Assembly (NCBI RefSeq): GCF_018687715.1 | Contig: NC_056765.1 | Coordinates: forward strand, 14,295,001-14,359,000 | Direction: 5' to 3' | Length of the DNA stretch: 64,000 nucleotides | Source: Carya illinoinensis | Taxonomy: Eukaryota; Streptophyta; Magnoliopsida; Fagales; Juglandaceae | Part shown: positions 23,513 through 35,792 of the stretch, piece after piece | Numbering within the stretch: position 1 is the first letter of the stretch | How the letters are laid out: each line of letters starts with the position of its first letter | Position numbers and translations under genes: made by a program | The notes under the pieces: generated by a model | The model's database searches: none | Told to the model about the DNA's origin: nothing | The model's input: the letters and a program-made list of their open reading frames with translations, nothing else

Positions 23513-24710
23513 AACTACAGTCACACCAGATTTCTTAGGTACCACATGTGTAGGACTAACCCATTTGCTGTTAAAAATAGGATAAATGATCCCTACGTCC
23601 ATAAGTTTTAACACTTATGCTCTAACAACCTCTTTCATGTTGGAGTTCAATTTACGCTGCATCTCTCTAGAGGGCTTAGCATTGTCCTTTAGATTTATCC
23701 TGTGGGTACAAATTAAAGCAATAATACCTTTGATATCAGCAATAGTCATTCTATTGCTTCTTTGTGTTCAATGAGAACATCAATTAATTTTTTCTTCTGA
23801 TTTTCATCTAGTTTTGAGGAGATGACTACTGGCAATGTCTCTGGTTGGCCTAAAAATGCATATTTCAGATAAGCAAGTAGAGGTTTCAAGTCGAGTTTTG
23901 GTGTTTGTACACTTGAGGAGAGGGGCACAATATCACGAGGTGGTAATTACTAAAAATATGTGTCCAACACTTATCAGTGTCCATTATAGGAGTAGCTTCC
24001 AACAAAAAATTTATAGATGCAAACACAGAATCATCATCAAAATTTTTACCATGAACCAAACAGGCCTGTAGAGGGTCAAAAAAATTGACAAATCAAATTT
24101 ATCTTGAACAAGAGTTTAAATCAAATTTGCTTCATGCACATCATCATCATCACTAAGTTGTTTACAAATATTGAAAATATTTAACACCAAAGTCATGTTG
24201 CCAAAAGAAATTGTCATCATACTACTCATACAATTTATTAAAGCATTCGAAGTTGCAAGAAATAACCTGCCTAAAATTATAGGAATTTAAGTGCAAACAT
24301 AAAAAATAGATTCTGTGTCCAAAATAATAAAATCTACTAGAAATAAAATTTATCTACTTTCACTAACACATCCTCAATTGTTTCTCTTGGTATTTTTATT
24401 GAACGGTCAGCGAACGATCAGCAAGTTGAAGTGTTACCTTGGTGGGTTTAACATCACCAAGACCCAATTGCTCATATACCGAGTAAGGTATGAGGTTAAA
24501 CTAGCACTAAGGTCACTCAATTTTAAAATTTCCAATAACATAAGAAATTATTGGACAACTTGGATCTTTATATTTTGGAGGAAAATTATTTTGAAAGATG
24601 ACACTTACCTATTATGTGAGGAAGGTCTTCTTTTGCACCTTCATTTTACACTTCATTGTACATAGATCTTTAAAAAACTTAGCATCAGATGGAATCTATT
24701 TAATTGCCCC
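23513..24710 (-). pseudogene. Gypsy gag C-terminus, protease and start of reverse transcriptase
   Basis: Reading the minus strand from 24711: AIK, stop, IPSDAKFFKDLCTM (gag C-terminus), YKDPSCPIISYVIGNFKIE, LGLGDVKPTKVTLQLADRS (aspartic protease), PIILGRLFLATSNALINC, and from about 23930 LDLKPLLAYLKYAFLG, ISSKLDENQKKKLIDVLIEH, MTIADIKGI, NLKDNAKPSREMQRKLNSNM, VLKLMDVGIIYPIFNSKWVS, THVVPKKSGVTVVKNA. These are the linker and finger residues of a Gypsy RT. Several in-frame stops and frame changes. It ends where LINE E begins. Confidence 0.8.
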
Positions 24711-27700
24711 ATCCTCGTTTCTGTGGAACAATTTGAACTTGACTCAACCAGAAAAGACAGACCATTCAGGTATGAGGCCAGCTGGGCCTTGAAGGAAGAT
24801 TTCAATGAAGTTCTGGAGAAGGCATGGAGTAAACCGAGAAGGGTTGATGGCAAGCTAAGTCAAGTTATAGAACGACTGAACAAGTGCAGAGTGGAATTGG
24901 TAAGGTGGCACAAGCAGTATGCTGGTAACAACAGAGCTGAATTAAGGACACTTTGGGATTAGGTGACTGAATTACAAAGGGATAATGAAGGCCACCTCAC
25001 AGAAAAAATAAAACAAATGCAAAGTAAGATAGAGAAACGGCTTGAGGAAGAACACATCAGGTGGAAACAAAGGGCCAAACAAAAGTGGTTGAAAGAAGGG
25101 GATAGAAATACAAAGTTTTTTCATCAATGTGCTACACAAAGAAAGAAAGTAAACCAAATCAAGAGGCTAATCGATGATAGTGGGCAAGAGATCACATCAA
25201 CACCAGGGATATCTAATCTATTCCAAGAATACTATCAGGATTTGTTCTCCTCTTCTAACCCTGTGAATATTGCAGATTGCCTAGAACCAGTGGAGGTCAC
25301 TGTCACAGAAGAACAAAATGGAATGCTGATGAGGCCTTATACCCAGCAGGAGGTAAAAACTGCTCTCTTTCAGATGGAAGGGCTTAGTTCACCTGACCCT
25401 GATGGGTATCCTGCACTTTTTTATCAAAAACATTGGAACCTAGTGGGTGACCAACTCAGCAATGCAGTATTGCATGTCCTGAATGAAAGTGGAAGCCTAT
25501 CTGAAATAAACAGCACCTACATCACCCTTATTCCTAAGAAGAAAAATCCAACCAAAGTCTCTGAATTCAGACCCATCTCACTGTGCAATTTCCTATACAA
25601 GTTGATATCCAAAATCCTAGCCAATAGACTCAAAAAAATACTCCCCTCCGTGGTGTCCCCAACTCAATCAGCCTTTGTTCCAAACAGACTAATCACAGAT
25701 AATGTTATTGTTGCCTTTGAGGCTCTACACACAATGAAGGCTAGGATGAAAGGAAGGGAGGGTTATATGGCCTTAAAACTCGATATGAGTAAGGCATATG
25801 ATAGAATAGAATGGGAATTCCTTAGAAAAATCATGCATAAGATGGGGTTTTGTCACCAATGGGTGGAACTAGTTATGAAGTGCATAGAAACTGTCTCTTA
25901 TTCTATTTTGGTAAATGGAGTACCACAAGAAGCCTTTCAACCTTCAAGAGGGATTAGGCAAGGTGATCCCATTTCACCATACCTTTTTATTCTATGTGCA
26001 GAGGCACTTAGTAAGCTCATAGGTAGAGCTGAGACAATAGGTGCAGTTCATGGAGTACCAATAGCAAGGGGCTCCCTTCGAGTGTCTCATCTCTTTTTTG
26101 CATGTCCTGAATGAAAGTGGAAGCCTATCTGAAATAAATAGCACCTACATCACCCTTATTCCTAAGAAGAAAAATCCAACCAAAGTCTCTGAATTCAGAC
26201 CCATCTCACTGTGCAATTTCCTATACAAGTTGATATCCAAAATCCTAGCCAATAGACTTAAAAAAATACTCCCCTCCGTGGTGTCCCCAACTCAATCAGC
26301 CTTTGTTCCAAACAGACTAATCACAGATAATGTTATTGTTGCCTTTGAGGCTCTACACACAATGAAGGCTAGGATGAAAGGAAGGGAGGGTTATATGGCC
26401 TTAAAACTCGATATGAGTAAGGCATATGATAGAATAGAATGGGAATTCCTTAGAAAAATCATGCATAAGATGGGGTTTTGTCACCAATGGGTGGAACTAG
26501 TTATGAAGTGCATAGAAACTGTCTCTTATTCTATTTTGGTAAATGGAGTACCACAAGAAGCCTTTCAACCTTCAAGAGGGATTAGGCAAGGTGATCCCAT
26601 TTCACCATACCTTTTTATTCTATGTGCAGAGGCACTTAGTAAGCTCATAGGTAGAGCTGAGACAACAGGTGCAGTTCATGGAGTACCAATAGCAAGGGGC
26701 TCCCTTCGAGTGTCTCATCTCTTTTTTGCTGACGATAGCCTTTTGTTTTGCAAGGCCAATGCTTTTGAGTGGGGAAGGCTGATTAACCTACTGAGAATCT
26801 ATGAAAAAGCTTCAGGGCAAAGGCTAAATATGGACAAGACATCTATAATATTCAGCAGAAACACCTCTAGATTAACCCAGCACTACATCCTTTCTGTGGT
26901 AGGAATGAGGACCTCTATGACCTATGAAAAGTATCTCGGCTTGCCATCCATTGTGGGGAGAAGCAAAGCTAGCTCTTTCAAAAACATTCTAGATGCAGTC
27001 AGAAGAAGGGTTAGTGGATACAAAGTGAAAAGCCTATCTCAAGCTGGGAAAGAGGTATTCATCAAAGCAGTGGTTCAAGCACTTCCCACCTACACAATGA
27101 GTGTTTTCAAGCTACCCAAGACATTGTTACAATCCATCAATAGTGTCATCAATAATTTTTAGTGGGGCCAAAGGGAAAGGGAACACAAAATCCATTGGAT
27201 TTCATGGAAAAATATGGGAAAAGCAAAATCTGAAGGGGGTATGGGATTTAGAGACCTCGAGTGTTTTAATATGGCAATGTTATCTAAACAATGCTGGAGG
27301 ATTATACAGGAGCCTAACTCACTTGCAGCAAGAGTTCTGAAAGCTAAGTATTTTCAAAATAGTCCTTTCATGTTGGCCAAACTGGGGTCAAAACCATCAT
27401 TTCTGTGGAGAAGCTTTATGGCAGCAAGACAGGTGGTGAAAGCAGGATCTTGTTGGAGGATTGGCAATGGAAGAGAGGTCCAAATTTGGCAGGAAAGGTG
27501 GCTTGGCCATCCAGTGCCCAGGAAGGTTACAAGTCCAGTAGCTTTACTTGACAGCAAGGCAATGGTCTCTGAACTAATTGACCAATCCTCAGCTCAGTGG
27601 AAGGAAACACTCGTGAGGGAGGTCTTTGAGGAGAGGGAAGCAGAATTAATACTACAAACTCCTTTAAGCTCAATGAATGCTAGGGATAGAGTGAGTTGGC

Positions 27701-28758
27701 AAGGGATAAAGGATGGCAGGTTTTCAGTAAGGAGTGCTTATCATATGGAAAAGGCACGGGAGCAAGAGGGGAAGGGTCAGACATCTTGCAGCAACAACCT
27801 CAGACAAATATGGAAGCAACTGTGGAAGCTAAGGATACAACCAGGTGACAAGGTGTTTGTGTGGAGGGCATGCCTGGAGGCTCTCCCAACTCGAACCAAC
27901 CTACAGAAGAGAAGGGTGGTGGATCATCCACTATGTCCTGTGTGCCAACAAGGGGAAGAGACAGTGGTGCATGCAGTTTAGAGCTGTGTTTCAGCTAGAG
28001 ATGTTTGGAGCCTAGCCTCTAAGAAGCTTCAAAAAAGGAGCCAGTCCCCTGCTTTGTTTATGGATCTTTTTGAATCTCTCATGCAAGAGTTGGATGAGGT
28101 ATCTCTTCAAGAGTTTGTGGTGGTGGCTAGGAGGGTTTGGTGGAGGAGAAACTGCTTTATTTTCAATAATGATTTCAAACACCCCAAGTCAGTGATAAGA
28201 GAAGCTCATGCTACCTTGACCCTGCTAAATGGAGAGAACAACAACATAACCACTAGCCCCTCTCTGACCTGCAGGTCCCCTGATGTATGGACTCATCCAC
28301 CACCAAATTGGTACAAAATCAATTGGGACAGCTCAGTGAATAAGCAGAAATACCAAGTGGGAGTGGGAGTGATTGTGAGAGATTGTAAGGGACATGTCAT
28401 GGCAACCATGAGACACAACAAGCAAATGTATCCTGACCCTTTACTTGCTGAGTCGTATGGAGCACTTCAGGCTGCAAAGCTTGGGGTGGATTTGGGTTTA
28501 AGGCAGATTATCTTGGAGGGTGACTCCCTGCAGGTGATAAACACCCTTCATGAAGATAGAGACGGTCTTAGTAGTGCTTTAATGTTCTTGTATGAGACAA
28601 AAGTCTTGCTGAAACAGTTTGCTAAATGGGAAATTTCTCATGTTAGGAGAAATGGTAATGTGTTGGCCCATGTTTTAGCAAAAGATTCTCTTTCCATTTC
28701 TGATTTAGCTGTAACAGTGGAGGATGTTCCTCAGTGTATTTTCCACTTGGTTCAATGA
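24711..28758 (+). pseudogene. LINE D ORF2 remnant: reverse transcriptase, zf-RVT and RNase H
   Basis: Domains in order: linker (RYEASWALKEDFNEVLEKAW, WLKEGDRNTKFFHQCATQRK), reverse transcriptase (FRPISLCNFLYKLISKILAN, LKLDMSKAYDRIEWEFL, GIRQGDPISPYLFILCAEAL, LFFADDSLLFCKA), zf-RVT (RACLEALPTRTNLQKRRVV, HPLCPVCQQGEETVVHAV), and RNase H (VGVGVIVRDCKGHVMAT, LAESYGALQAAKLGVDLGLR, HVRRNGNVLAHVLAKDSL). Three in-frame TAG stops lie at 24960-24962, 27160-27162 and 27979-27981. A 628 bp tandem duplication (25473-26100 repeated at 26101-26728) is the only thing that shifts the frame. The FADD catalytic motif lies just after the duplication. Confidence 0.92.
25473..26728 (+). repeat. 628 bp tandem duplication inside LINE D reverse transcriptase
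   Basis: Copy 1 is 25473-26100 and copy 2 is 26101-26728. By eye they differ at three positions: AAACAG/AAATAG, AGACTC/AGACTT and ACAATAG/ACAACAG. The junction reads CTCTTTTTTG then CATGTCCTGA. A short TTG/TTGC identity at both ends suggests slippage or microhomology joining. 628 is not a multiple of 3, so the RT frame breaks. Confidence 0.95.
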
Positions 28759-28793
28759 AATGGTTACAAGAGTTATTCTTTAAAAAAAAAAAA

Positions 28794-30430
28794 CAAATGA
28801 ATGTTAATTTTTACTTGTTTAAAAATTTCAAGAATGTTCGCATTTTGAACTAATTTATGAGAATGTTGCAACATTTAAGGAAAAGGAGAAGGTATTGGGG
28901 CTTTGACAGGCATATCTGACTCAACCTTGTCAAGTTCACCATCACTTTTGGAATTTGAAGAATTGTTGGTTTCACCAACTTTCATTGAAATACTTTTATC
29001 AATCGTTTTTTCATTGCATAGAGAGGTGATGGACTTCACATGTTCAAATTTTGAATCAAAAGAATTTGAATTAATTACCTCAAATTGCCCTTTGGGACTC
29101 GACTGAGGTTAAGAAGGAAACTTACCATTTTCTTGAACGCGCAATGCGGAGGTCAAATCACCAATAGAACTCCTCAACTCATTAATGGCCTGCATTGTCT
29201 AACCATTAGTATTCGTTTGACCGTGCATAAAAGTTTGCAATGTTTCTTCAAGATTTTTTCTTATATGAAGGCACATAAGGAGTAGAAGTAGAAGGCCCTT
29301 AAGGATTTTGATTTGAATTGGACTCATTCCTCCAACTAAAGTTGGGGTGATTCCTCCATCCAAGATTATATGTTTCTGAATAAGGGGAAGGAAAAAGTCT
29401 TTTATAAGAATTCATGACATTTGTTTGTTTGTGCAACACATCTTTAAAGCGAGGATTGTTGGAAAATCTTGAGTTAGGTGTCTACTAGTCTCATATATGC
29501 CACAATTTTCTACTTCTTTTTCAATGGTCTTAGCCGAATTTACCTTCCTAAGTTCCATGGTCTCAACTTTTCTAGTCAAACTAGTTATCCTAACATTCAC
29601 ATCATCATTTTCTTTGAAAACATACATACCTTCTTGAGACATGACATTAGGCTTTGACTTATTTAAACGATCAGAACGATCTGTGTTGTTCTAAGATTCA
29701 GCATTTTTAGCCAATTGATCAAAATAATCCCAAGCATCATCAGGATCTTTATTTAAAAATTCATCATTATACATCATTTCTACAAACTGGCGCATTTGAG
29801 ATGTTAAACCTTCATAGAAAAAATTAATGGTGTGCTAAGTCTCGTAGTTCTGATGTGGGCAAGTTAGCAATAATTTCTTAAAACGCTCCCAACACTGAGA
29901 AAATGTCTCATTTTTTTTTTTGAGAAAAATTCATAATGTTTCTGTTAAGAGTGTTGGTCCTGTAAGTAGGAAAAAATTTCTTACTATGTGCCAAAAGATC
30001 TTAGTCTTAAGGAATTAAGCCAATTTTAAGATTTTTCCTTCAAAGAGAATGAGAATAACTTTAATTTAACAACATCATCATTGACAGTTTGGTTTTATAA
30101 AGTTGCACAAACCTCTTCAAATTCTTTTAAATGCAAATAAGGATTTTCTGAATCAAAACCAAGGAAGTTGGGAAGTAATAAAGTTACTCCCAGCTTTAAA
30201 TCAAAATTCCCCATATTTGTAGGGAAAATCATGCAAGATTGAGTACTTGTCCTTGTTGGTTGCAAATACTCACGTAAAGTTTTCATTGATGGATTATTTT
30301 GAGTATCCTCATTTTTGAGTTCTTCATGAACACTATGATTGTTAGCCAAGGTGTCAGAATAAGAAATTTTAGAATCCCCAGACAACCTATCAACCAACTC
30401 TTCTAAAACACTTAAATCTTTCCTCAATAG
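28794..30430 (-). pseudogene. Gypsy gag remnant
   Basis: On the minus strand the 30427-30095 frame begins MRKDLSVLEELVDRLSGDSK and reaches GFDSENPYLHLKEFEEVCAT, followed in other frames by LKLFSFSLKEKS, NWLNSLRPRSFGT, GLTSQMRQFVEMMYNDEFLN and DAWDYFDQLAKNAES. Then 29642-29412 (MSQEGMYVFKENDDVNVRIT) and WRNHPNFSWRNESNSNQNP follow, ending FKQVKINIHL at the LINE D junction. This is the capsid-like gag of Athila-type Gypsy elements (FEEVCATL, WLNSL, FxxxFFPxxK context). At least six stops or frame changes. The 29412-29642 stretch is the longest clean piece. Confidence 0.78.
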
Positions 30431-30790
30431 TTTTATCCCATTGCCACGAAATCATTCATCATAGAGGCTCAAGTACATAAAAAAAAAAAAAAAAACTAAA
30501 AGGTGTGGACAAGTCTTAAAACTAATTAATGCATGCACCTCCTAAAGTCTTCTATTCCAAAAACTAAATACAAAATAAGAAGAAAATAAAAGAGAAGGAA
30601 ACGAGATTACCAAATGATATGAGTATGAAAGCTACTCAACCCCTCTTTTAACAAAATGAACAAAAATCATATCTACAAAAATAAGAGAAAGCTAGCAAAA
30701 GATGATTATTATAAAAAAAATAAAAAAATTCTCTTTTTTTTTTTAAAAAAAAAAATAATAATAAATAAATCTTCCCACATGTTGCAATCC

Positions 30791-30805
30791 TTGGCAATGG
30801 CACCA
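30791..30805 (-). other. Gypsy primer-binding site (tRNA-Asp-like)
   Basis: The minus strand reads TGGTGCCATTGCCAA eight bases inside the LTR end ...CAACA at 30812. Athila elements use TGGCGCCGTTGCCGG (tRNA-Asp); this copy has C-to-T and G-to-A type changes. It fixes the orientation and the LTR end. Confidence 0.75.
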
Positions 30806-30811
30806 AAAATT

Positions 30812-32595
30812 TGTTGTACCTAAACTTTGACTCAAACTAGTAAACAAAAAATTTAGATTAGTTTTACATGCAAATATACAAATGTTTGTAGTACCTAACA
30901 GGGTTGAATCCACAAGGATTCATTTATATTATAAGGAAAATAAACTCAAACAATGAAAAAGAAATTACTAAAAGGAACGTGCAATTAAATAGAAAAGAAA
31001 ATTATTGAGATGAAGATTTTTAAAGTAAAAGAATAAAACAAAAATGATAAAATAAATCGATATGGAGAACGATTAAGGTTTTGAAGATTCGTCTAATAAT
31101 TTAGAATATTGTCTCCGATCGATTTATATCAATTAAACTAGAATAATAATTCTGTTTAATGGGAAGATTTAGCATTTAAGGTCAAGAAAACTAATCACTA
31201 ATGTTAAGTATGAACGATTAATAGTTAAAACATCCACAAACCCGATTGAATATTAGAGGGATTTTTCAAGCATCCAATGTATTCAAAAATTAAAATAAAT
31301 CAAGATAAATATATAAATAATCAAAGTATCTAATAATAAAACCATTCAATCGATCAAACACACGATATAAACTCTAATTTTGATCCGAAAATAATGTCTA
31401 AATTATTAGATTTCACCTCTAACCTTAGTACGAAAATTTAGCCAACTATGTTCATCACAAGAGCCATGGAAATCAAATAAACATTCTTCATGATAAAACT
31501 AAAATAGAACACGAAATCAATACTAAAAAAAGTAACCCTCACAAGAGAACAAAGATGAGGAAAAGATAGAGCTAAAAACAACTCCCTAACTGAAGTGTAG
31601 CATGCCAAGAAAAAAACTCTCAGCGTCCTCGTGCTACCTAGAAGCCCGTAAGCCTCGTGAAAAAGAAAGACACTCTCTCCTAGTCTTCTCCGTTGACCCA
31701 GTTTGGCCTCCCCATTCGTAAGTCTCTTGCTGCATTCCGTTTCTCTCCCCAACTACAGTGCACCCGTTAAAAAGCCCCTTAGCTTTGTGGCTCCCAATGC
31801 AAAGAAAATCAGCCAACTGCCTGCCTCCTTCTTTCTTTCTTTGTCCAAAAGCAAAACTCCTTCCGTCGCATGTCACCTAGTCCGTAAAAGCCCTTACTGC
31901 GTGTCCTGCTCCTCTCACCAAAGCCAGGAAGTTTAGCCATCCCTTGCTCTCTCTCTCTCTCTCTCTCTCTCGTCCCAGTCAAAAACCAAACGAAAAACTC
32001 CTCTCCATTCCATGTGCTCCTCCTCTTTCAGCGTCTCCCTTTCTTTTTACCCAACTACCCGTGCTATGTTTTTCCTACCTATCCAAAAAAAAGCCCAGCC
32101 TTCCATCTCCCTAGTTCTCTTTCCCCCAAGCTCCAAAAATGTGCCCCGCATCTACCCTTGTGTTTCGTCTTAGTCCGCACCCTATCATTGTGAAGTCAAA
32201 CGGGAGCTAAGCCTTTTTTTCCCCTCCTGCATTGCCTTCCAAAGCCCCCAAAAGCCAAACGTCTCCCTCAAAAAGTAAAACTCTCGTCTCACTTTCGTAT
32301 CTGTTCCCCCAAAATCCCTCAAACGGAAACTAGAGTATGCCAAAAGCTAAAGATGTCTAGGGAGCAACTCTCCTTACCACTCCTCTGCGTAAACCGTCTT
32401 GTCCAAAACCAAAAAGAGCAAACTGCTCTTTTCCTTTCCAGTTTCCTCAAAACCCAAAGAGACCCAAAGGAAATAAGCTTCCCGCGTAAAAGTAATGAGC
32501 TGTTTTGCATGTGGTCCCATTTTGTGTGTAGAGCAGTTGCCAAAAAGAAATATAAACCACAAAAATGAAAAAAATAAAAATAAAAAACAAGATTA
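30812..32595 (-). repeat. 5' LTR of the Athila-like Gypsy element
   Basis: The 3' end (CAACA, next to the primer-binding site) is well set. The 5' end is taken at about 32595, where minus-strand TGTTTTTTATTTTT begins next to LINE C, and is uncertain. Near the 3' end the minus strand reads AATCCTTGTGGATTCAACCC, a motif shared in altered form by the two solo LTRs in this window. The interior is C-rich and carries a (CT)n tract at about 31945-31971. No gene is seen in it. Confidence 0.6.
31945..31971 (+). repeat. (CT)n microsatellite in the Gypsy LTR
   Basis: An uninterrupted CT dinucleotide run of roughly 26 bp. It lies inside the LTR. Confidence 0.85.
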
Positions 32596-32607
32596 GAATA
32601 TTAAAAA

Positions 32608-33755
32608 GGTGTTGTGCTTTAAAGATCATATGGAGAAGAGTACCTTCACCATTCAAGATTCACCACCCTTGATTACCCAAAAGAGCCAAATTAAAATCTC
32701 GCAAATCCTTAAAAGCCATACATCCACAAGCTTTAGGCTCACACATTGTTCTCTGACTTACCCAATTGAAATTTCCTCTCATTTGTTCATTGACCCCACC
32801 AAAACATGGTAAACATTTCTTCTAACTCTAAACAAAACCCATTAGGTAAGAGAAAGCAACTCATAGAGTAAGTTGGTATTGCCATAGCCACTACTTTGAT
32901 CAATACTTCCTTCCCTCCCTGTGAGAATAACTTCTCCTTCCAACTTTGCAATTTCTTCCAAACTTGATGCCTAATTTCTGAAAAGAACCCTTTTCTTGGA
33001 TCTACCAATAATTGGTGGTAATCCTAAATACTTCTCATAGTCGTTTTCAGGCTAAATGTTCCATATATTTAAAATTTGTTTTCGAGTTTGCTCATTCACA
33101 TTCTGACTAAAACCATAGTGGTCTTCTTCGTGTTGATCTTCTGAACGGATGCCAACTCATACACCTTCAACACAGATAGTGAATGCAAATTCTCTTGGAC
33201 AATGGCTTTACAAAAAACCACACTATTATTTGCAAACAAGAGGTTATCAATCACAAAAGCCCCTCTACATACTCTAATCCCACTAAGTTTCTTCTCCTCC
33301 CAGCCTTTTTCAATAAAGATATGATCAATCCATTAGTGCAAAGAAGGAATAAGTAAGGGGATAGTGGATCCCCTTGCCGCAACCCTATTGTTGGAACAAT
33401 ATGACTCAAAATCCATAGACCTCATAACAACTTCCAGGAAATCCCCTGAACCCCACATCCTGCAACTCATAATCCTATATAACCCTCCTAAACTCTCCCA
33501 TCTGCCCTTCAAGACATCGTGGGCCCTCTTTTTTCTCCCTTTGGAACACGATTTCGTTAAAATCTCCTATTAGTAACCAGGAACCCGATTGACCATTATA
33601 CAATCTTTTTAGTAAATTCCAAGTATGAGATCTCCTAGAAACCTCAGGATTACCATAAACACCCGTCACATAAAACCAATTCTTATCAGCACCAACATTC
33701 CTAACTACAGCATCCACATGATTACTAGAAAAACTCTGTATTGTTAAACTGGTAG
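32608..33755 (-). pseudogene. LINE C remnant: endonuclease end joined to reverse transcriptase end
   Basis: The minus strand shows the endonuclease C-terminal half (SFSSNHVDAVVRNVGADKNW, FYVTGVYGNPEVSRRSHTWN, SWLLIGDFNEIVFQREKKEG, then a stop near 33475). It then passes directly to late reverse transcriptase (GLPPIIGRSK, SWKEKLFSQGGKEVLIKVVA, IPTYSMSCFLLPNGF, FWWGQ) and MAFKDLRDFNLALLG, WRILNGEGTLLHMIFKA. The early and middle RT, including the catalytic YADD, is missing, so an internal deletion has joined the two parts. Many stops. It interrupts Copia A gag on its right and abuts the Gypsy LTR on its left; no poly(A) tail survives. Confidence 0.8.
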
Positions 33756-34431
33756 AAGAAAACTCATGCTGCTTAGCCTTAATATGTAGTTTGTGCCCAG
33801 GTGGATAGCCATGTAATTTATGGTACTTGTCTACTATATGACCTGTCATCTGACAATGAGTACAGATAGGGGCTTGAGCTTTTCCTTCCTTGAAGTAGGT
33901 ATCTAGAACATGCCCTTGAATTTTACAATGGGTGCAAAAGGGTCTATCACATTTGGGTTGCTAAGATGGTTTGGAAAAAGCTTTATATGAGAGGTATGGT
34001 TGTTTGACAGCAAGGGCCATGGAGTCAACTGAAGGAAGGCCAGACAACATGATGTGTTGCATCTCTTGCTGCTGGATCATGGAGAAGATTTTGTTTATGG
34101 GAGGCAATGGATCCAAAAGCATAATTTGGTCACGGGTAACAAGGAAGGAATCATTTAAACCCATGAGAAATTGTATTACACAATCCCTTTGTTATCTGTC
34201 AAGTAAGAAAACAAGTTTTCTATAGGTATAGTCGGGATAGGATCATATATGATAAGCTCATCCCACAGATTTTTAAGCTTGCCAAAATAAAACACTAACA
34301 GAGTCATTATCTTGTTGCAAACCTGTTAATGCCTTTTTGAGTTGAAAAATTCGATGACCATTTTGTTGAGTAAATTGGTCTTTGAGTTCACCCCAAATTT
34401 GTGCAACATCATCTACCAAAGCAATGCTGGA
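33756..34431 (-). pseudogene. Copia A gag, C-terminal part with zinc knuckles
   Basis: The minus strand reads SSIALVDDVAQIWGELKDQF, NGHRIFQLKKALTGLQQDND, then after stops MGLNDSFLVTRDQIMLLDPL and PPINKIFSMIQQQEMQHIML, the UBN2/retrotran-gag family pattern. Next come two cysteine-rich segments, CTHCKIQGHVLDTYFK and CTHCQMTGHIVDKYHK, followed by LHGYPPGHKL. In both knuckles the last cysteine is replaced by Tyr, so zinc binding is probably lost. It directly continues the N-terminal part once the solo LTR is set aside. Confidence 0.82.
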
Positions 34432-35787
34432 TGGCTCTCCAATTAAAGTGCCTCCCAAGTGTAGAAGGTGTACAATTATTTCATAGTGAGAGTCCCAAGA
34501 TCAATTTCACAAGGATTAAGATAATTCATGAGTCAAAATATTCCCTCTAGGGAATATTTCTTTTTGTCTCTTTTTCTTCAAAATTATGCTGAATGCAATA
34601 AAGGTATGTTAAGTAATTGCGAATTTCGGTTGAATTAAGGGAAACAAATACAAAAATTGAAAATGGGTTTCTGATAAACTTATAGAAGAAAAATACCTAA
34701 GTCTCGGGTCACTTTCTCATAGCAGGTATTCAAGGAGGTTTTTACAGTCTACAATTTCTTTCAAATGTAATTCCAGTCAAGGTTAAAGCATTTAGATGAT
34801 GTATATGATGCGTGCACAAGCAAAGTAGTTTCTAAATAAACTCAATATATTTCATTTCAAACTACTATTCATCATGAACTCAGGAATAAGGATCCACACT
34901 CCTCAAGCATCCTGTGTGCTTTTAATCTATGAAGGATCAAAAGGAGGCAAAAAACCCTAACCTTGGATTGAAATCAGGAATGACAGAATCTTAAAGAAGT
35001 CCGAGTTAATACGAAATGGAAATCAAAACCCCCATTGAAAACCTACTGCTCGAAGGCTTCCCTCAACCTAGGTTATGAAATTACTCACTCATCAAATATG
35101 AAACTAAACTATTAATCAAGAAAAAAAAATATTTCCATAACCCAAAGAAAGAGTAAACCCTAAAATTGAAAGAAGTCTTCTCAAATGGTCCTCCCTGGTT
35201 TCCAGATCTTCCAAGAATTTCTATCCCAGAGATCCCCTTTCTCAGTACAATCTCATTCATATATATAGATCCTCTAGTGTGTGTTCTGCCTCCTCCCATA
35301 GCCTCAATCAGCAACTAACTTTTTCTCTAGGTTGGTTCATGTTCGCCCTCTCTTCCATAGCCTCTGACTTATCATGGCTTTGTTTCTTCCTTCCAGGAAT
35401 ACCCTCTTGTGCTTTGCTTCCCCATTTTCTTCCCAAAGAAGTGTCGGCTAAAAGGTGAGGAGAGGAAACACTTAGTTGTTTTTTGGTTTTACCCTTCAAT
35501 GCTTGTAATTACGGCTTTGTCCTTCATCAGCTCATCTCAAATAAGAGAATATACATGCCATGTGATGCTTATTCTTTCTTCTCTTTCTATGAATGCCTTG
35601 CAACATATGAACATAATATGAGTATTTATTATTCTAAGGGAAAACGTTGTGTGCAGAATATTGGCATCAATTAATTTGGAATCCAATACTAGATCGAAAT
35701 TGATGTATAATTAAGTGCTTAACTCTTATTTGATAAAATAAATCACTCATTTAAGCAACTTAATTATATATTTTTCACACTTTATCA
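34432..35787 (-). repeat. Solo LTR (Gypsy, Athila-like) inserted in Copia A gag
   Basis: A 1356 bp block has TG...CA ends and perfect 5 bp target duplications CTGGA at 34427-34431 and 35788-35792 on the plus strand. Gag coding resumes on the other side with one copy of the duplicated codons. The minus strand starts TGATAAAGTGTG. Near its 3' end it carries AATCCTTGTGAAATTGATCT and ACACTTGGGAGGCA, matching the tail motif of Athila-type LTRs. No internal coding region is left, so it arose by LTR-LTR recombination. The open frames in it are short and have no family match. Confidence 0.85.
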
Positions 35788-35792
35788 CTGGA

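Larger units (their letters stand above)
24711..28793 (+). mobile_element. LINE D: 5'-truncated plant L1-type LINE with poly(A) tail
   Basis: The plus strand carries ORF2 from just after the endonuclease to the stop at 28756-28758, a 23 bp 3' UTR and a 12-base poly(A) tail at 28782-28793. ORF1 and the endonuclease are absent, the usual result of incomplete reverse transcription. It sits inside Gypsy gag: the Gypsy reading FKQVKINIHL stops at 28794 and resumes as AIK at 24711, with roughly eight codons lost. I could not find a clean target duplication. Confidence 0.9.
23513..32595 (-). mobile_element. Athila-like Ty3/Gypsy element, 5' part, split by LINE D
   Basis: On the minus strand the order is LTR (about 32595-30812), primer-binding site (30805-30791), gag (about 30430-28794, resumed 24711-24650), protease (about 24540-24310), and the linker plus start of reverse transcriptase (about 23950-23513). 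Most of RT, RNase H, integrase and the 3' LTR are missing, replaced by LINE E. LINE D interrupts gag. Stops and frameshifts are frequent throughout, so this is an old element. Athila-like is inferred from the PBS and from the protein linkers. Confidence 0.8.
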
